64,000 nt of DNA from Clostridium folliculivorans (lineage in GTDB: Bacteria > Bacillota > Clostridia > Clostridiales > Clostridiaceae), in assembly GCF_024341905.1 (NCBI RefSeq), contig NZ_BQXY01000002.1:310001-374000 (forward strand). The letters run 5' to 3'. Below the pieces are notes generated by a model, which was not told where the DNA came from, did no database searches, and saw only the letters and a program-made list of their open reading frames with translations. Made by a program: the position numbers and the translations under genes. This document shows, piece by piece, positions 8,793 to 20,295 of this stretch (its first letter is position 1; every line of letters begins with the position of its first letter).

Positions 8793-9557
8793 TTATTTTA
8801 TGCCGCCAAATCTTCTATCTCTATTCTGATAATCGTAAATAGCTTTATGAAGATCTGACTCTGAAAAATCAGGCCAATTTATATTGGAATACCAAAACTC
8901 AGAATAAGCACATTGCCAAAGTAAAAAGTTACTTAATCTTTGTTCTCCACTTGGTCTAATAATTAAATCTGGATCTGGCATACCTTTGGTATACATATGA
9001 GATGAAATTACCTCTTCATCAATGTCTTCAATTTTTAATTTACCATCTTTTATATCCTGTGCTATTTTTTTTACTCCATCTATTATTTCAGATCTACCAC
9101 CATAATTCAAGGCAAGATTCATAACTATACCTGTATTATCTTTGGTTCTTTCGTATGCACTTATAAGTTCCTTACTACACCTTTCAGGTAGCTTGGAAAT
9201 ATCACCTATATGGTTGATAACTACGTTGCTTTTATTAAGTTCGTCAAATTCTTTTTTTAAGTATTCAACTAATAAATCCATTAAAGCACTGACTTCATCC
9301 TTTGGTCTTTTCCAATTTTCTGTTGAGAAAGCATACAGAGTTATATACTTAACCCCCAACTTATCACATTCTTTTATAATTCTACGAATAGTTTCTACAC
9401 CAGCCTTATGACCAATAGTTCTTGGGAGATTTCTTTGCTTCGCCCATCTCCCATTGCCATCCATAATTATAGCTATATGTTTCGGTATATTATCATAATT
9501 TAAATGTATACTTCCATCATCACTTATAGTGCTTCTCTTTTTTAAGAAGTTAAACAT
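8793..9557 (-). CDS. uppS: isoprenyl transferase (undecaprenyl diphosphate synthase)
   Basis: Cis-prenyltransferase that builds the C55 lipid carrier for peptidoglycan and teichoic acids from FPP and IPP. 254 residues. Catalytic Asp33 in [10 protein letters not shown], then [19 protein letters not shown] and the C-terminal [16 protein letters not shown]. Upstream of cdsA, downstream of frr as in most Firmicutes; its substrate route is supplied by dxr and ispG encoded nearby. Confidence 0.97.
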   Translation of the reverse strand: MFNFLKKRSTISDDGSIHLNYDNIPKHIAIIMDGNGRWAKQRNLPRTIGHKAGVETIRRIIKECDKLGVKYITLYAFSTENWKRPKDEVSALMDLLVEYLKKEFDELNKSNVVINHIGDISKLPERCSKELISAYERTKDNTGIVMNLALNYGGRSEIIDGVKKIAQDIKDGKLKIEDIDEEVISSHMYTKGMPDPDLIIRPSGEQRLSNFLLWQCAYSEFWYSNINWPDFSESDLHKAIYDYQNRDRRFGGIK

Positions 9558-9651
9558 ATTTTTACACTCCTATAAGAAGATTTATGACATTATTAATAGT
9601 ATCAATATTTTCTTCATACCAATATATTTTAAACAAATTTTATTTAAAGAG

Positions 9652-9677
9652 AAAAAAACCTGCTAAAGAAGCAGGTT
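9652..9677 (-). terminator. terminator of pyrH-frr
   Basis: Minus-strand AACCTGCT-tcttt-like loop-AGCAGGTT followed by seven T residues. The stem begins immediately at the frr stop codon (9678-9680), leaving no spacer. Confidence 0.9.
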
Positions 9678-10235
9678 TTAAACTGTCATAATTTCTTTTT
9701 CCTTGTCTGCTACCATTTTATCTATTTCTTTTACATAACTATCAGTTATTTTTTGTATATCTTCTTCAGCCTTCTTAATTTGATCCTCAGAAATTTCTCC
9801 ATCTTTCTTTAAAGATTTAACTTTATCATTAGAATCTCTTCTGATTGATCTCAAAGCAACTTTGGCCTCTTCGCCATCTTTCTTAACATTTTTCACTAGA
9901 TTTTTTCTAGTTTCTTCAGTAAGTTCTGGAACTAAAAGTCTGATTATCGTACCATCATTAGTTGGATTAATGCCTAAATCTGACTTCAATATAGCTTTTT
10001 CTATTTCCTTTAAAAGTGACTTTTCCCAAGGAGTAATCACAAGTAGTCTTGGCTCTGGAGCAGAAATATTAGCAACTTGATTTAAAGGACACATACTTCC
10101 ATAATAGTCAACTTGTATTCTATCAAGCATAGTTGGATTAGCTCTTCCAGCTTTCATTGTCGCTAACTCAGAGTGTAAAACAGTTAAAGTTTTTTTCATT
10201 TTATCTTCAGATGCTTTTATAATATCCTTAATCAT
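9678..10235 (-). CDS. frr: ribosome recycling factor
   Basis: Splits post-termination ribosomes together with EF-G. 185 residues, usual length, with the three-helix bundle segments [20 protein letters not shown] and [19 protein letters not shown] that are diagnostic. Two ATGs lie in tandem; the second (10235) has six bases to the AGGAGG site while the first (10238) has only three, so I prefer the second. Follows pyrH by 11 bases. Confidence 0.97.
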   Translation of the reverse strand: MIKDIIKASEDKMKKTLTVLHSELATMKAGRANPTMLDRIQVDYYGSMCPLNQVANISAPEPRLLVITPWEKSLLKEIEKAILKSDLGINPTNDGTIIRLLVPELTEETRKNLVKNVKKDGEEAKVALRSIRRDSNDKVKSLKKDGEISEDQIKKAEEDIQKITDSYVKEIDKMVADKEKEIMTV

Positions 10236-10246
10236 CATAAACCTCC

Positions 10247-11945
<1,699 letters not shown>

Positions 11946-11972
11946 GCTAATTCCTCCCTAAAATGTTAATTT

Positions 11973-12003
11973 AAAAGGTAAATGAAGCCTTGCTTCATCT
12001 ACC
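11973..12003 (-). terminator. hairpin between rpsB and tsf (weak terminator or processing site)
   Basis: Minus-strand GGTAGATGAAGC and GCTTCATTTACC pair over 11 positions around a 3-base loop, followed by only four T residues. It lies 9 bases after rpsB. The short T-run suggests partial termination that would lower tsf relative to rpsB, or an mRNA end-protecting stem. Confidence 0.5.
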
Positions 12004-12012
12004 TATATATAA

Positions 12013-12714
12013 TTATTCAGCTAATTGTTCGCCTTGTCTTCCTTCAATAATAGCATCAGCCATTTTTGCAGTTATAAGTTTTACAGCTCTTATAGCATCA
12101 TCATTTCCAGGTATAACATAATCAACTTCATCTGGATCACAGTTAGTATCAACTATTGCTACTACTGGTATACCAAGAATCTTAGCTTCTGATATAGCGT
12201 TCTTTTCTTTTCTTGGATCAACAACGAATAATGCACCTATGTTAGTAGCATCTAAGTTTCTGATTCCTCCAAGATTTTTTTCTAACTTTTCCATTTCATT
12301 CTTAAGATTAGTAACTTCTTTCTTAGGTAGAACATCGAATATACCATCTTGTTCCATCTTTTCGATTTCAGTTAATCTGTTTATTCTAGTCTTAATAGTG
12401 TTAAAGTTAGTTAGCATACCACCAAGCCATCTATTATTAACGAAGTGCATGTTTGATCTAGCGCCTTCTTCTTGAATAGCTTCTTGTGCTTGTTTCTTAG
12501 TACCAACGAAAAGTATATCTTTACCTTCTGTTGCTACTTCTTTAATGAAATCATAAGCTTCTTCAACTTTCTTTACTGTCTTTTGAAGATCTATTATATA
12601 TATTCCATTTCTTTCTGTGAATATATAAGGAGCCATCTTAGGGTTCCATCTTCTTGTTTGATGTCCGAAATGAACACCAGCTTCTAATAATTGTTTCATT
12701 GAAATAACTGACAT
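12013..12714 (-). CDS. rpsB: 30S ribosomal protein S2
   Basis: 233 residues, full-length S2. Starts [27 protein letters not shown]; shows [20 protein letters not shown] and the C-terminal [10 protein letters not shown] segment. SD AGGAGGT eight bases before ATG. A promoter at 12829-12857 and a leader hairpin at 12765-12791 precede it. Confidence 0.98.
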   Translation of the reverse strand: MSVISMKQLLEAGVHFGHQTRRWNPKMAPYIFTERNGIYIIDLQKTVKKVEEAYDFIKEVATEGKDILFVGTKKQAQEAIQEEGARSNMHFVNNRWLGGMLTNFNTIKTRINRLTEIEKMEQDGIFDVLPKKEVTNLKNEMEKLEKNLGGIRNLDATNIGALFVVDPRKEKNAISEAKILGIPVVAIVDTNCDPDEVDYVIPGNDDAIRAVKLITAKMADAIIEGRQGEQLAE

Positions 12715-12764
12715 AAAAGTACCTCCTAAATTTTGGTTGTTTCCTCCACTATCATCATATTTTT

Positions 12765-12791
12765 AGAGATTCCCTAACAGGGCACCACTCT
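12765..12791 (-). promoter_or_regulatory. hairpin in the rpsB leader, candidate S2 autoregulatory element
   Basis: In the about 108-base rpsB leader the minus strand forms AGAG-tggtg-CCCT-gtt-AGGG-aat-CTCT, a two-tier hairpin with an asymmetric internal loop of unpaired G/A-rich bases. Ribosomal protein leaders commonly have this shape, and S2 autoregulates rpsB-tsf in other bacteria. I have no alignment, so assignment is tentative. Confidence 0.4.
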
Positions 12792-12828
12792 AACAATTCG
12801 ATAATGTGTGTATTTTCTTACCTTAGAC

Positions 12829-12857
12829 AGTATATCATAAGGTTTACTGTCAAGCAA
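12829..12857 (-). promoter_or_regulatory. sigma-A type promoter for rpsB-tsf
   Basis: Minus-strand TTGCTT (12852-12857) and TATACT (12829-12834) with a 17-base spacer. A perfect TTGACA overlaps it but stands only 13 bases from TATACT, so the first pairing is more likely. Predicted start about 12822. Confidence 0.55.
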
Positions 12858-12885
12858 TATAAATTTGTAAAATTATTAATTAATA

Positions 12886-13070
12886 TGGAAAAATTGCTGA
12901 AGCGACTTTCTTCAGTGTTTTTTTACGCATTTACCTTTTCTAAACGTAGTAAAGAATCTTACAGACGATAAATTAGTATTTTTTATTATTTATATCACAT
13001 TATATTTTGAGTTTTTACTCATATTTATCTACAGATATAATTGAATTATAAATTCCTAAAGAATAAAAAA
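12886..13070 (+). repeat. family A intergenic element, copy 2
   Basis: Hairpin CTGAAG-cgacttt-CTTCAG with a following seven-T run, then a diverged conserved block (GCATTTACCTTTTCTAAACG), AT-rich middle, and end CCTAAAGAATAAAAAA that meets the codY terminator. Lies between codY terminator and rpsB promoter. The conserved block has lost the GGCAGGC half, so this copy is decayed. With the promoter, rpsB leader and codY terminator it fills the 389-base gap 12715-13103. Confidence 0.65.
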
Positions 13071-13094
13071 ATAAGGAGGAAATCTCCTCCTTAT
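13065..13094 (-). terminator. codY terminator
   Basis: Minus-strand ATAAGGAGGA-gatt-TCCTCCTTAT: ten perfect pairs around a four-base loop, followed by T6-7. Ten bases after the codY stop. Confidence 0.93.
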
Positions 13095-13103
13095 AATTAT
13101 TGA

Positions 13104-13880
13104 CTATTTTATTTTCTTTAATTCATCAAGTAATTTTTCATTAAGGATTCTAATGTGAGTTCCCTTCATTCCTAATGAACGTGACTCGATAACTCCTGCA
13201 CTTTCAAACTTTCTTAATGCATTTACTATAACAGATCTTGTTATTCCAACCTTGTCCGCAATTTTCGATGCAACTAGTAATCCTTCATTTCCATCTAATT
13301 CATCAAAAATATGCTCAACTGCTTCAAGCTCTGAATAGGAAAGTGTTCCAATAGCTAATTGAACTACTGCTTTCTTTCTTGCGTCATCTTCAATTTCATC
13401 TTGTTTAGATCTAAGAATTTCTAACCCTACTATTGTTGCACTATATTCTACTAATACTAAATCTTCATCAGTAAATGGTTCCTTAAATCTTGCAAGTAGA
13501 AGTGTTCCTAGTCTTTCTCTGTTTCCAACTATAGGAACTATTGTAGAAAGCTTGTCCGACATCATGCATTCACCTTCACCCTCAAAAACACATTGTCCTT
13601 TGTTAGGAAGGTTAGCTAATGTATCTCCTATGTTCAATAGTTTATTATTATATTCTTCTGGAAATCTCTTGTCATCCAATATCTTTCTTTTCATTATGTC
13701 ACATTCGAAGCTATCAGAAAAAGTATATCCTAGTATTTTTCCTTTTCTACTTGATATGTACACGTTACATGCTAATACTTCACTTAATAATTTACAAATA
13801 TCTTCAAATGCTAAAGGTTCAGTACCTGATTTTTGCAAAATTTTATTTAACATTCTTGTTTTGTTTAGTAGAGTTGACAT
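13104..13880 (-). CDS. codY: GTP-sensing and branched-chain amino acid-sensing repressor CodY
   Basis: Global transcription factor of low-GC Gram-positives that represses nutrient-scavenging genes when GTP and Ile/Leu/Val are plentiful. 258 residues from [16 protein letters not shown] at 13880 (GGAGG six bases before); a five-codon upstream extension is not needed. N-terminal GAF effector domain (about 1-155), long linking helix, C-terminal winged helix with [20 protein letters not shown] and the strongly conserved SLGMKGTHI. Stands alone between topA and rpsB, with its own terminator. Confidence 0.98.
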   Translation of the reverse strand: MSTLLNKTRMLNKILQKSGTEPLAFEDICKLLSEVLACNVYISSRKGKILGYTFSDSFECDIMKRKILDDKRFPEEYNNKLLNIGDTLANLPNKGQCVFEGEGECMMSDKLSTIVPIVGNRERLGTLLLARFKEPFTDEDLVLVEYSATIVGLEILRSKQDEIEDDARKKAVVQLAIGTLSYSELEAVEHIFDELDGNEGLLVASKIADKVGITRSVIVNALRKFESAGVIESRSLGMKGTHIRILNEKLLDELKKIK

Positions 13881-13944
13881 TAAATTCCTCCTCAATAATA
13901 CCGATGTTTATAATACAGGGGCTTAATTTTACACACACATTTAC

Positions 13945-14038
13945 GGTTCCAACTTAAACTATTAATTTATACATGCCCTAAGATCCAAATAATCCACTAT
14001 TTTAGAACAAGTATAAATTAAGTTTTCGTAATAGAGCC
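13945..14038. repeat. family B palindromic element, copy 1
   Basis: A 94-base inverted repeat: GGTTCC at the left and GAGCC at the right end, with inner arms TTAATTTATAC / GTATAAATTAA (11 perfect pairs). Related copies at 30495-30585 and 43957-44051 share sequence across both arms. It lies in the 319-base gap between topA and codY, upstream of codY. The remaining part, 14039-14199, is AT-rich and shows no clear topA terminator. Confidence 0.75.
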
Positions 14039-14199
14039 ATAGCACGTACCAATTTAAGTTTATAAAAAAATTAAACCCCTGAAAATATTTTTCGAATTTT
14101 TTGAATAGTTCAAATTTTAAAAAACTTCACATCCAAATCTATCTTAGCATACAAAAAAACTTATTTCAACAGTCTTTTCCGCTATTTCGACATATAATT

Positions 14200-16284
14200 C
14201 TACTTTTCATCATTTTGAACAGGAACTTTATTGCCACATTCTTTATTTGTACATTCTAAATATTTGCCTTTGCTTTTACTATATCTAACAACCATATGTG
14301 AATTGCAATTGCTACATCTTTCTTTAGCTGGTTCATACCAACTAACAAAAGAACATTCTGGATAATTAGAGCATCCATAGAACTTATTTCCCTTTTTGCT
14401 CTTTTTAACAACTACATTTCCATTACAAAGTGGACACTTAGCATCGATTTCTTCTACTATTGGTTTAGTATTTTGACACTCAGGATATCCAGGACATGCT
14501 AGGAAGTTACCAAAGCGTCCTTGCTTTATAACCATCATCTTGCCACATTTATCACATGGCACATCACTTACTTTATCTTCAATTACAACTTTTGATACTT
14601 CTTTTTCCGCCTTGTCTAATGCTTCCTTTAGCGGCCCAAAGAATTCATCAACAATTTTTTCCCATTCTACTTTTCCTTCTTCTATATAATCAAGCTTATT
14701 TTCCATATCTGCTGTAAAATCCGCATCAACAATTTGCTTAAAGTAATCACTCATAATATTATTTACAATAATACCAAGCTCAGTTGGAAAAAGATTCTTC
14801 TTTTCTCTTTGTACATATTTTCTGCTTAAGATAGTAGATATCGTTGGCACATACGTACTTGGTCTTCCTATGCCATTTTCTTCTAATACCTTAACAAAAG
14901 AAGCTTCAGTATATCTTGGCGGTGGCTGTGTAAAATGTTGTTTACCTACTATACTATCATAGTTTAGAACTTCATCTTCTTCTATTTCTGGAAGTAATAC
15001 ACTTTCATCATCTTCGTCAGTTGTATATTCGTATATCTTCATGAAACCATCAAATTTAATGGTCGATCCAGTAGCTTTTAACTTATAGTCCCCATTATTT
15101 ATATCTATAGTATTAGTGTTAAGAACACATGATGCCATCTGACTTGCTATAAATCTTTCCCAAATAAGCTTATATAGCTTATATTGTTCTGCTGACAGAT
15201 TATCTTTTGCAATTTCAGGTGTTATTTCAACTAATGAAGGTCTAATTGCTTCATGGGCATCTTGTATATTCTTTTTACCTCTATATACTCTTGGGCTTTC
15301 AGGTATATAGCTCTTCCCATAAATGTCACCAATAAATTGTAAAGCACTATCTTGAGCTTCCTTAGATATTCTTACAGAATCAGTTCTCATATATGTTATA
15401 AGTCCCACTGTTCCATATCCTTTAACTTCAACACCTTCATAAATTTGTTGGGCTATTGACATAGTTCTCTTAGTTTGAAAGTTGAGTTTTCTACTAGCAT
15501 CCTGTTGAAGAGTACTTGTTGTAAAAGGCGGTAACGGATTTTTATTTTTTGTTCCCTTTTTAACTTTTGCAACTATAAAATCGTTTTTCTTTAGTTGTTC
15601 TATTGTTTTATTTGCTTCTTCTTCAGTAGCTATCTCAAATTTCTTTCCTTTAAGTGTTGCTATCTTAACATTGAATTTTTTATTTTTCTTTTCTAATTTT
15701 ATATCAACAGTCCAATATTCTTTAGATTCAAATTTATTTATCTCATCTTCTCTATCACATATTAATTTTAAGGCCGCTGATTGTACTCTACCAGCACTAA
15801 GTCCCCACTTAACATTTCTCCAGAGAATAGGACTTATTTCATAACCAACTAGTCTATCTAATACTCTTCTTGCTTGCTGAGCATCTACTAAGTTTTGGTT
15901 GATAGTCCTTGGATTTTTTATGGAATTTTTAACTGCATTTTTTGTAATTTCGTGAAATTCAACTCTACATGTATCCATATCAGGTATCTTTAAGATATTA
16001 GCAAGATGCCAAGATATAGCTTCCCCTTCTCTATCAGGGTCAGTTGCCAAGAATATCTTATCACTTTTCTTTGCAAGTTTTTTTAGCTTATCTAATAAAT
16101 CCCCTTTACCTCTTATGGTTATATACTTGGGATTATAATTATTATCAACGTCAACCCCTAGCTGACTTTTAGGAAGATCTCTTATGTGTCCCATAGATGC
16201 TTCTACAACATAATTTTTTCCTAAATATTTACTAATTGTTTTTGCCTTTGCAGGCGATTCTACTATTACAAGATTTTGACCCAT
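14200..16284 (-). CDS. topA: DNA topoisomerase I (type IA)
   Basis: Relaxes negative supercoils. 694 residues: TOPRIM domain (VIVESPAKAKTI at about 6-17, DPDREGEA from 82), active-site Tyr298 in GLITYMRTDS, then three C-terminal four-cysteine zinc ribbons (CDKCGK...CPGYPEC, CPLCNGN...CSNYPEC, CSNCNSH...CTNKEC). Length and three fingers are as in Bacillus TopA. SD GAGGAG seven bases before ATG. Forty-one bases after dprA. Confidence 0.98.
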   Translation of the reverse strand: MGQNLVIVESPAKAKTISKYLGKNYVVEASMGHIRDLPKSQLGVDVDNNYNPKYITIRGKGDLLDKLKKLAKKSDKIFLATDPDREGEAISWHLANILKIPDMDTCRVEFHEITKNAVKNSIKNPRTINQNLVDAQQARRVLDRLVGYEISPILWRNVKWGLSAGRVQSAALKLICDREDEINKFESKEYWTVDIKLEKKNKKFNVKIATLKGKKFEIATEEEANKTIEQLKKNDFIVAKVKKGTKNKNPLPPFTTSTLQQDASRKLNFQTKRTMSIAQQIYEGVEVKGYGTVGLITYMRTDSVRISKEAQDSALQFIGDIYGKSYIPESPRVYRGKKNIQDAHEAIRPSLVEITPEIAKDNLSAEQYKLYKLIWERFIASQMASCVLNTNTIDINNGDYKLKATGSTIKFDGFMKIYEYTTDEDDESVLLPEIEEDEVLNYDSIVGKQHFTQPPPRYTEASFVKVLEENGIGRPSTYVPTISTILSRKYVQREKKNLFPTELGIIVNNIMSDYFKQIVDADFTADMENKLDYIEEGKVEWEKIVDEFFGPLKEALDKAEKEVSKVVIEDKVSDVPCDKCGKMMVIKQGRFGNFLACPGYPECQNTKPIVEEIDAKCPLCNGNVVVKKSKKGNKFYGCSNYPECSFVSWYEPAKERCSNCNSHMVVRYSKSKGKYLECTNKECGNKVPVQNDEK

Positions 16285-16325
16285 TTTTTACTCCTCAAAA
16301 ACTTTGGAGTGTTCACCCCCTAGTT

Positions 16326-17378
16326 TTAAATATTTTTAACATAATAATTTCCTAAAATACACATAATTTCATTATTAAATTGCATTTCAAATAATAACTC
16401 ATAAATCATTGAGGTGTCAATATCTGTGTTTCTTATAATTTCATCAATATGAGTAGGTTTATCATTTAATAACCTTATTATTTGCGCTTTTAAGGTATCA
16501 CTGAAATTTTTATTTTTTTTCATATTGATATCAAGACCTTCTAATAAAGTTATTGTATCTAATATAGATGTAGCACCATCTCTTATTAGTTTATTTGTAC
16601 CTTTACTTTGAGGTGAATAAATTGTTCCTGGTACTGCTAAAACATCTTTACCTTGGTCTAATGCATAATTTGCCGTAATTAGCGAACCACTCTTCTCATT
16701 AGCCTCTACTACTATAACAGCTTTGGACAATCCACTAATTATTCTATTTCGTCTAGGAAAATTATAAGGTAAAGGTTTAGTTCCTGGAAGAAACTCTGAT
16801 ATAAGACAACCATTTACTGCTATATTCTCATATAAAATTTTATTATACGCCGGATATATTACATCAATACCACAACCTAATACTCCACAAGTGACTCCTT
16901 TATTTTCTATGACACTTTTATGAGCTTCTGAATCTATTCCATAGGCTCCGCCACTAATTATACACGTATCATATCTACTTAATTCCCTACAAATAAACTT
17001 TGTAGCTTCTCTTCCGTAGGACGTACATTTTCTTGAGCCTACTACTGCTATATTAATCTTTTTATTTAAAATGTCAATATCCCCTTTATAAAATAAACAA
17101 TAGGGAGCATCCTTAATATGTCTTAAAGGGCTAGGATATCTATCTTCTGTGTAGGTTACAAGTCCGATATTATTTTTTATTATATATGTAGTAAGTTTAG
17201 TTATCTCTTCTTCTGAAATATTATTCTTAATCTTGCTATTTACTAGTTTTTCCGTTTTATAATGATTAAAGTTTATATTTCTATAAATAGTTTCTTCATC
17301 TATATATTCATCCAGTAGATTCAATTTTATACTATCATTTATAGGTAACATGGAAAACCAAATTTTATAAAAATCCAA
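16326..17378 (-). CDS. dprA: DNA-processing protein DprA
   Basis: Loads RecA onto incoming single-stranded DNA in transformation; present even in species not known to be competent. 350 residues: N-terminal SAM-like region, extended Rossmann fold with GSRKCTSYG at 114-122 and SGGAYGID at 142-149, NFPRRNRIISGLSKA, and a C-terminal winged-helix (HIDEIIRNTDID). The frame begins at a TTG with AAGGAG nine bases before; no ATG fits the alignment better. Follows comM by 14 bases. Confidence 0.95.
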   Translation of the reverse strand: MDFYKIWFSMLPINDSIKLNLLDEYIDEETIYRNINFNHYKTEKLVNSKIKNNISEEEITKLTTYIIKNNIGLVTYTEDRYPSPLRHIKDAPYCLFYKGDIDILNKKINIAVVGSRKCTSYGREATKFICRELSRYDTCIISGGAYGIDSEAHKSVIENKGVTCGVLGCGIDVIYPAYNKILYENIAVNGCLISEFLPGTKPLPYNFPRRNRIISGLSKAVIVVEANEKSGSLITANYALDQGKDVLAVPGTIYSPQSKGTNKLIRDGATSILDTITLLEGLDINMKKNKNFSDTLKAQIIRLLNDKPTHIDEIIRNTDIDTSMIYELLFEMQFNNEIMCILGNYYVKNI

Positions 17379-17392
17379 AATTAATTTCTCCT

Positions 17393-18928
17393 TTATATTA
17401 TCTGTCCATCAAAAAACTTTCTATAACTTAAAGCCTCTATTATAGATGATTTTTTTACATCCTTATCATCATTTAAGTCAGCTATAGTTCTAGAAACTTT
17501 CAAAATTTTATCCAGACCTCTTGTACTTATTCTATATTTATCATAAATCTTTTCTATTAACTCTAAGCATTCGTTATCTAATTTTATATATCTTTTTATT
17601 TGACTATGATTTAATTGGGAATTAAAGGTTAACCCTATCCCTTTGTATCTTTTTTGTTGCAAACCTCTTGCCTTCATGACTCTTTCTTTTATATCTTTAG
17701 AACTTTCTCTTCTCGAATTACTCATTAGTTCATTAAATGGAATTTGAACCACTGATACATATAAATCTATCCTATCTGCTATTGCTTTTGACAATCTTTT
17801 TTGATACTTAACTTTTTCTAAATCAGTACAAATACAACTTGAAAATCCGCTATTATCAAGGCCTTTTGCGCAAGGACACTGATTAGTTGCTCCGATAAAA
17901 ATAAAATCGGCTGGGTATGTTATTTTACCAGAAAGTCTTGAAATCTGTATCAGTTTTTCTTCTAAGGGCTCTCTTAAACATTCAAGAACTCTTCTATCAA
18001 ATTCTAATAGCTCATCTAAAAATAATACCCCTTTATGTGCAAGACTAATCTCACCAACTGCCAATTCTCTTCCACCACCTATAAGGGTATTTTTAGGTGT
18101 TGTATGATGAGGATTTCTAAATGGTCTTATATCAACAACACCACTTTTATTCTTCAGATTTCCAGAAACACTATATATTTTTGTAACCTCTAAGCATTCT
18201 TCATAGCTTAAATCCGGGAGTATTGATGATAGCCTCTTAGCCAGCATTGTTTTTCCAGAACCAGCTGGTCCATATAGCATAACATTATGATTGGATGCCG
18301 CAGAAATTTCTAAAGCTCTTTTTGCCGTTTCATTTCCATATACGTCACTAAAATCATATTCAATTTTATAGGAATTGTTAAACTTAACCACTTCATTATG
18401 TTTTAATGGCAATTGATCCTCGTAAACTAGAAATTCAGTAACCTGCTTTAAATTCTTAAAAGGATATATATTTCCATTCTTTATTAGCGTTGTTTCTTCA
18501 ATATTTCCTTGAGGTATAATATAATTATCTATTCTTCTATTCTTACCCTCTAATATAATAGGTAAACATCCATTCACAGCGTTTATTTCACCATTTAATG
18601 ATAATTCACCTACTAGCATGTATTTATTAGGATCACTTATTGTAATTTGATTGCTTTCTAGTAGAATGCCAATAGCTATTGGCAAATCTAAAAGAGTCCC
18701 TATCTTTTTTATATCAGCAGGGGCTAGATTCACTACTACTCTTCCAAGGGGAAATTCATATCCGCTATTGATTACAGCAGAGCGAACCCTTTCTTTAGAT
18801 TCTTTTATTGACATATCTGGCAGTCCAACTATAGAAAATGAAGGTAATCCTTTATTAATATCCACCTCTACATATACAACTTCACCATCAATACCGTTAA
18901 ATGATGCACTTATTATTTTTGTTGCCAT
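17393..18928 (-). CDS. comM: YifB/ComM family Mg-chelatase-like AAA+ ATPase
   Basis: 511 residues. N-terminal Lon-protease-like domain (1-165, with GLPDMSIKESKERVRSA and NLAPADIKK), Walker A GPAGSGKT at 220-227, Walker B VLFLDELLEF, sensor GATNQCPCAKG, and the C-terminal RGLDKILKVSRTIADL. ComM is a hexameric helicase that promotes branch migration during integration of transformed DNA in Haemophilus and Vibrio; clostridial role is inferred. SD GAGGTGA. Divergent to yraN across 113 bases that include a small AATAAC/GTTATT hairpin at 18970-18987. Confidence 0.95.
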   Translation of the reverse strand: MATKIISASFNGIDGEVVYVEVDINKGLPSFSIVGLPDMSIKESKERVRSAVINSGYEFPLGRVVVNLAPADIKKIGTLLDLPIAIGILLESNQITISDPNKYMLVGELSLNGEINAVNGCLPIILEGKNRRIDNYIIPQGNIEETTLIKNGNIYPFKNLKQVTEFLVYEDQLPLKHNEVVKFNNSYKIEYDFSDVYGNETAKRALEISAASNHNVMLYGPAGSGKTMLAKRLSSILPDLSYEECLEVTKIYSVSGNLKNKSGVVDIRPFRNPHHTTPKNTLIGGGRELAVGEISLAHKGVLFLDELLEFDRRVLECLREPLEEKLIQISRLSGKITYPADFIFIGATNQCPCAKGLDNSGFSSCICTDLEKVKYQKRLSKAIADRIDLYVSVVQIPFNELMSNSRRESSKDIKERVMKARGLQQKRYKGIGLTFNSQLNHSQIKRYIKLDNECLELIEKIYDKYRISTRGLDKILKVSRTIADLNDDKDVKKSSIIEALSYRKFFDGQII

Positions 18929-19041
18929 CTAAATCACCTCTTTAATGATTATTGACCATTTTTAATTTTAATAACAAAAAAGTTATTTTTTTGTTTCAAA
19001 AGGCAATAATATTAAAAATATGCTAATAAGGGGATAATAAT

Positions 19042-19407
19042 ATGAAAAAATTGAATAAATCCATAGGAACTACAGGGGAAAATATAGCTTTCAATCTTCT
19101 TTTAAGTGAAAAATATAATATTATCAAGAAAAATTTCAATTGTAGAAATGGAGAAATAGATATAATAGGTTGGGACAAGGAAATACTCTGTTTTATTGAA
19201 GTAAAAACAAGATACGACTTAGGATTTGGAAGTCCAATGGAAGCCGTATCTTTCAGTAAAGTACTCAGCATAAAAAGAGTTGCAAAATACTTTATTCACA
19301 AATATGGATTATATAATGTAAATGCTAGATTTGATGTCATAGAAGTATATCTAAATCATAGAAATGCAGATATTAAGACTAATTTAATAAAAGATGCATT
19401 TAGGTAA
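19042..19407 (+). CDS. yraN: YraN/UPF0102 family endonuclease-like protein
   Basis: 121 residues with the PD-(D/E)XK nuclease-like fold signature: GENIAFNLL at 12-20, RNGEIDIIG with Glu38 and Asp40, and CFIEVKTR with Glu53 and Lys55. Function of the family is unproven. In Firmicutes it normally lies with rnhB and comM; here it is between them but on the opposite strand, convergent with rnhB (60-base spacer) and divergent from comM. SD AAGGGG. Confidence 0.93.
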   Translation: MKKLNKSIGTTGENIAFNLLLSEKYNIIKKNFNCRNGEIDIIGWDKEILCFIEVKTRYDLGFGSPMEAVSFSKVLSIKRVAKYFIHKYGLYNVNARFDVIEVYLNHRNADIKTNLIKDAFR

Positions 19408-19467
19408 ACAGAACTTCTGTTACAAAATGCATCATATCATATTAATAAATCATATATAATATTAAAA

Positions 19468-20295
19468 TTATTTTTTAGATAGTATGTTGTTGAGAAATGA
19501 CATTCTATGAATTTCACATGTTCCTATTGCATGAATTGCGTCTACATGCTTTTGCGTCCCGTAGCCCACATTATCCTTAAAACCATATCCAGGATATATA
19601 GAATCATATTCTTTCATCAGTCTATCTCTATAAACTTTAGCAATTATAGAAGCACATGCAATAGAGGCGCTTTTTGCGTCTCCTTTTATTACAAATTTAT
19701 TAGGTTTGTTCAAATTTCTAACTGGATATCCATCAGAAAGAACTAATTGGGGCTCTATAGGCAAAGTTTTACAAGCATCCAAGAAAATCTTATTATTACA
19801 ATGAGCTATTCCTAATGTATCTATTTGTTTATTATCACATACAGTTATACTATAGGCTAGCGCCTTTTCTCTTATGATGACATCTAATTCTTCACGTCTT
19901 TGCTCGCTTAATACCTTAGAATCCTTTATACCTAAGATTATATCTCCTAAGTTGTTAAAGTCTAAAATTACAGCCGCACCTACAATAGGCCCAGCAAGAG
20001 GTCCTCTGCCAACCTCATCAACTCCTGCAACGTATCTAAAATTACTGAATTGTTTATCAAACATATACATAGCCCTAACTCTAATGTACTCTGCTTCTTC
20101 CTTTTGAATTGAGGTTTCAATTTTTTTAGCTAATGAAAGTACGTTCTTTCTTTTATCACTAGAAAGAATGTCAATAATCTCTGATAGCTTTTCTTTATTA
20201 CTTAGCTTAATAGGTACTGATGAAGCTAATACTTTAACATCACTAAAACTAATATTATGTAAGTTTTCTTTCAAATAAATAATACTATCCTTCAA
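19468..20295 (-). CDS. rnhB: ribonuclease HII
   Basis: Removes RNA from RNA-DNA hybrids and starts ribonucleotide excision. 275 residues including the N-terminal extension of about 80 residues common to Firmicute RnhB. Catalytic Asp93 and Glu94 in YVAGVDEVGRGPLAGP, then KDSKVLSEQRREEL, ACASIIAKVYRD. The start is a TTG inside the end of rbgA (11-base overlap) with GGAAAGG about nine bases before it. Confidence 0.96.
   Translation of the reverse strand: MKDSIIYLKENLHNISFSDVKVLASSVPIKLSNKEKLSEIIDILSSDKRKNVLSLAKKIETSIQKEEAEYIRVRAMYMFDKQFSNFRYVAGVDEVGRGPLAGPIVGAAVILDFNNLGDIILGIKDSKVLSEQRREELDVIIREKALAYSITVCDNKQIDTLGIAHCNNKIFLDACKTLPIEPQLVLSDGYPVRNLNKPNKFVIKGDAKSASIACASIIAKVYRDRLMKEYDSIYPGYGFKDNVGYGTQKHVDAIHAIGTCEIHRMSFLNNILSKK

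Noticed and set aside
13552..13957. Two plus-strand ORFs of 124 and 112 codons over codY
   Set aside because: They are shadows of the clearly conserved codY frame and have no SD or family features.
14050..14130. CodY box (AATTTTCWGAAAATT-like) upstream of codY
   Set aside because: AATTCGAAAAATATTTTC resembles it but has several mismatches; not enough to call.
19023..19271. 82-codon minus-strand ORF opposite yraN
   Set aside because: Antisense of yraN, whose nuclease-fold motifs are clear.
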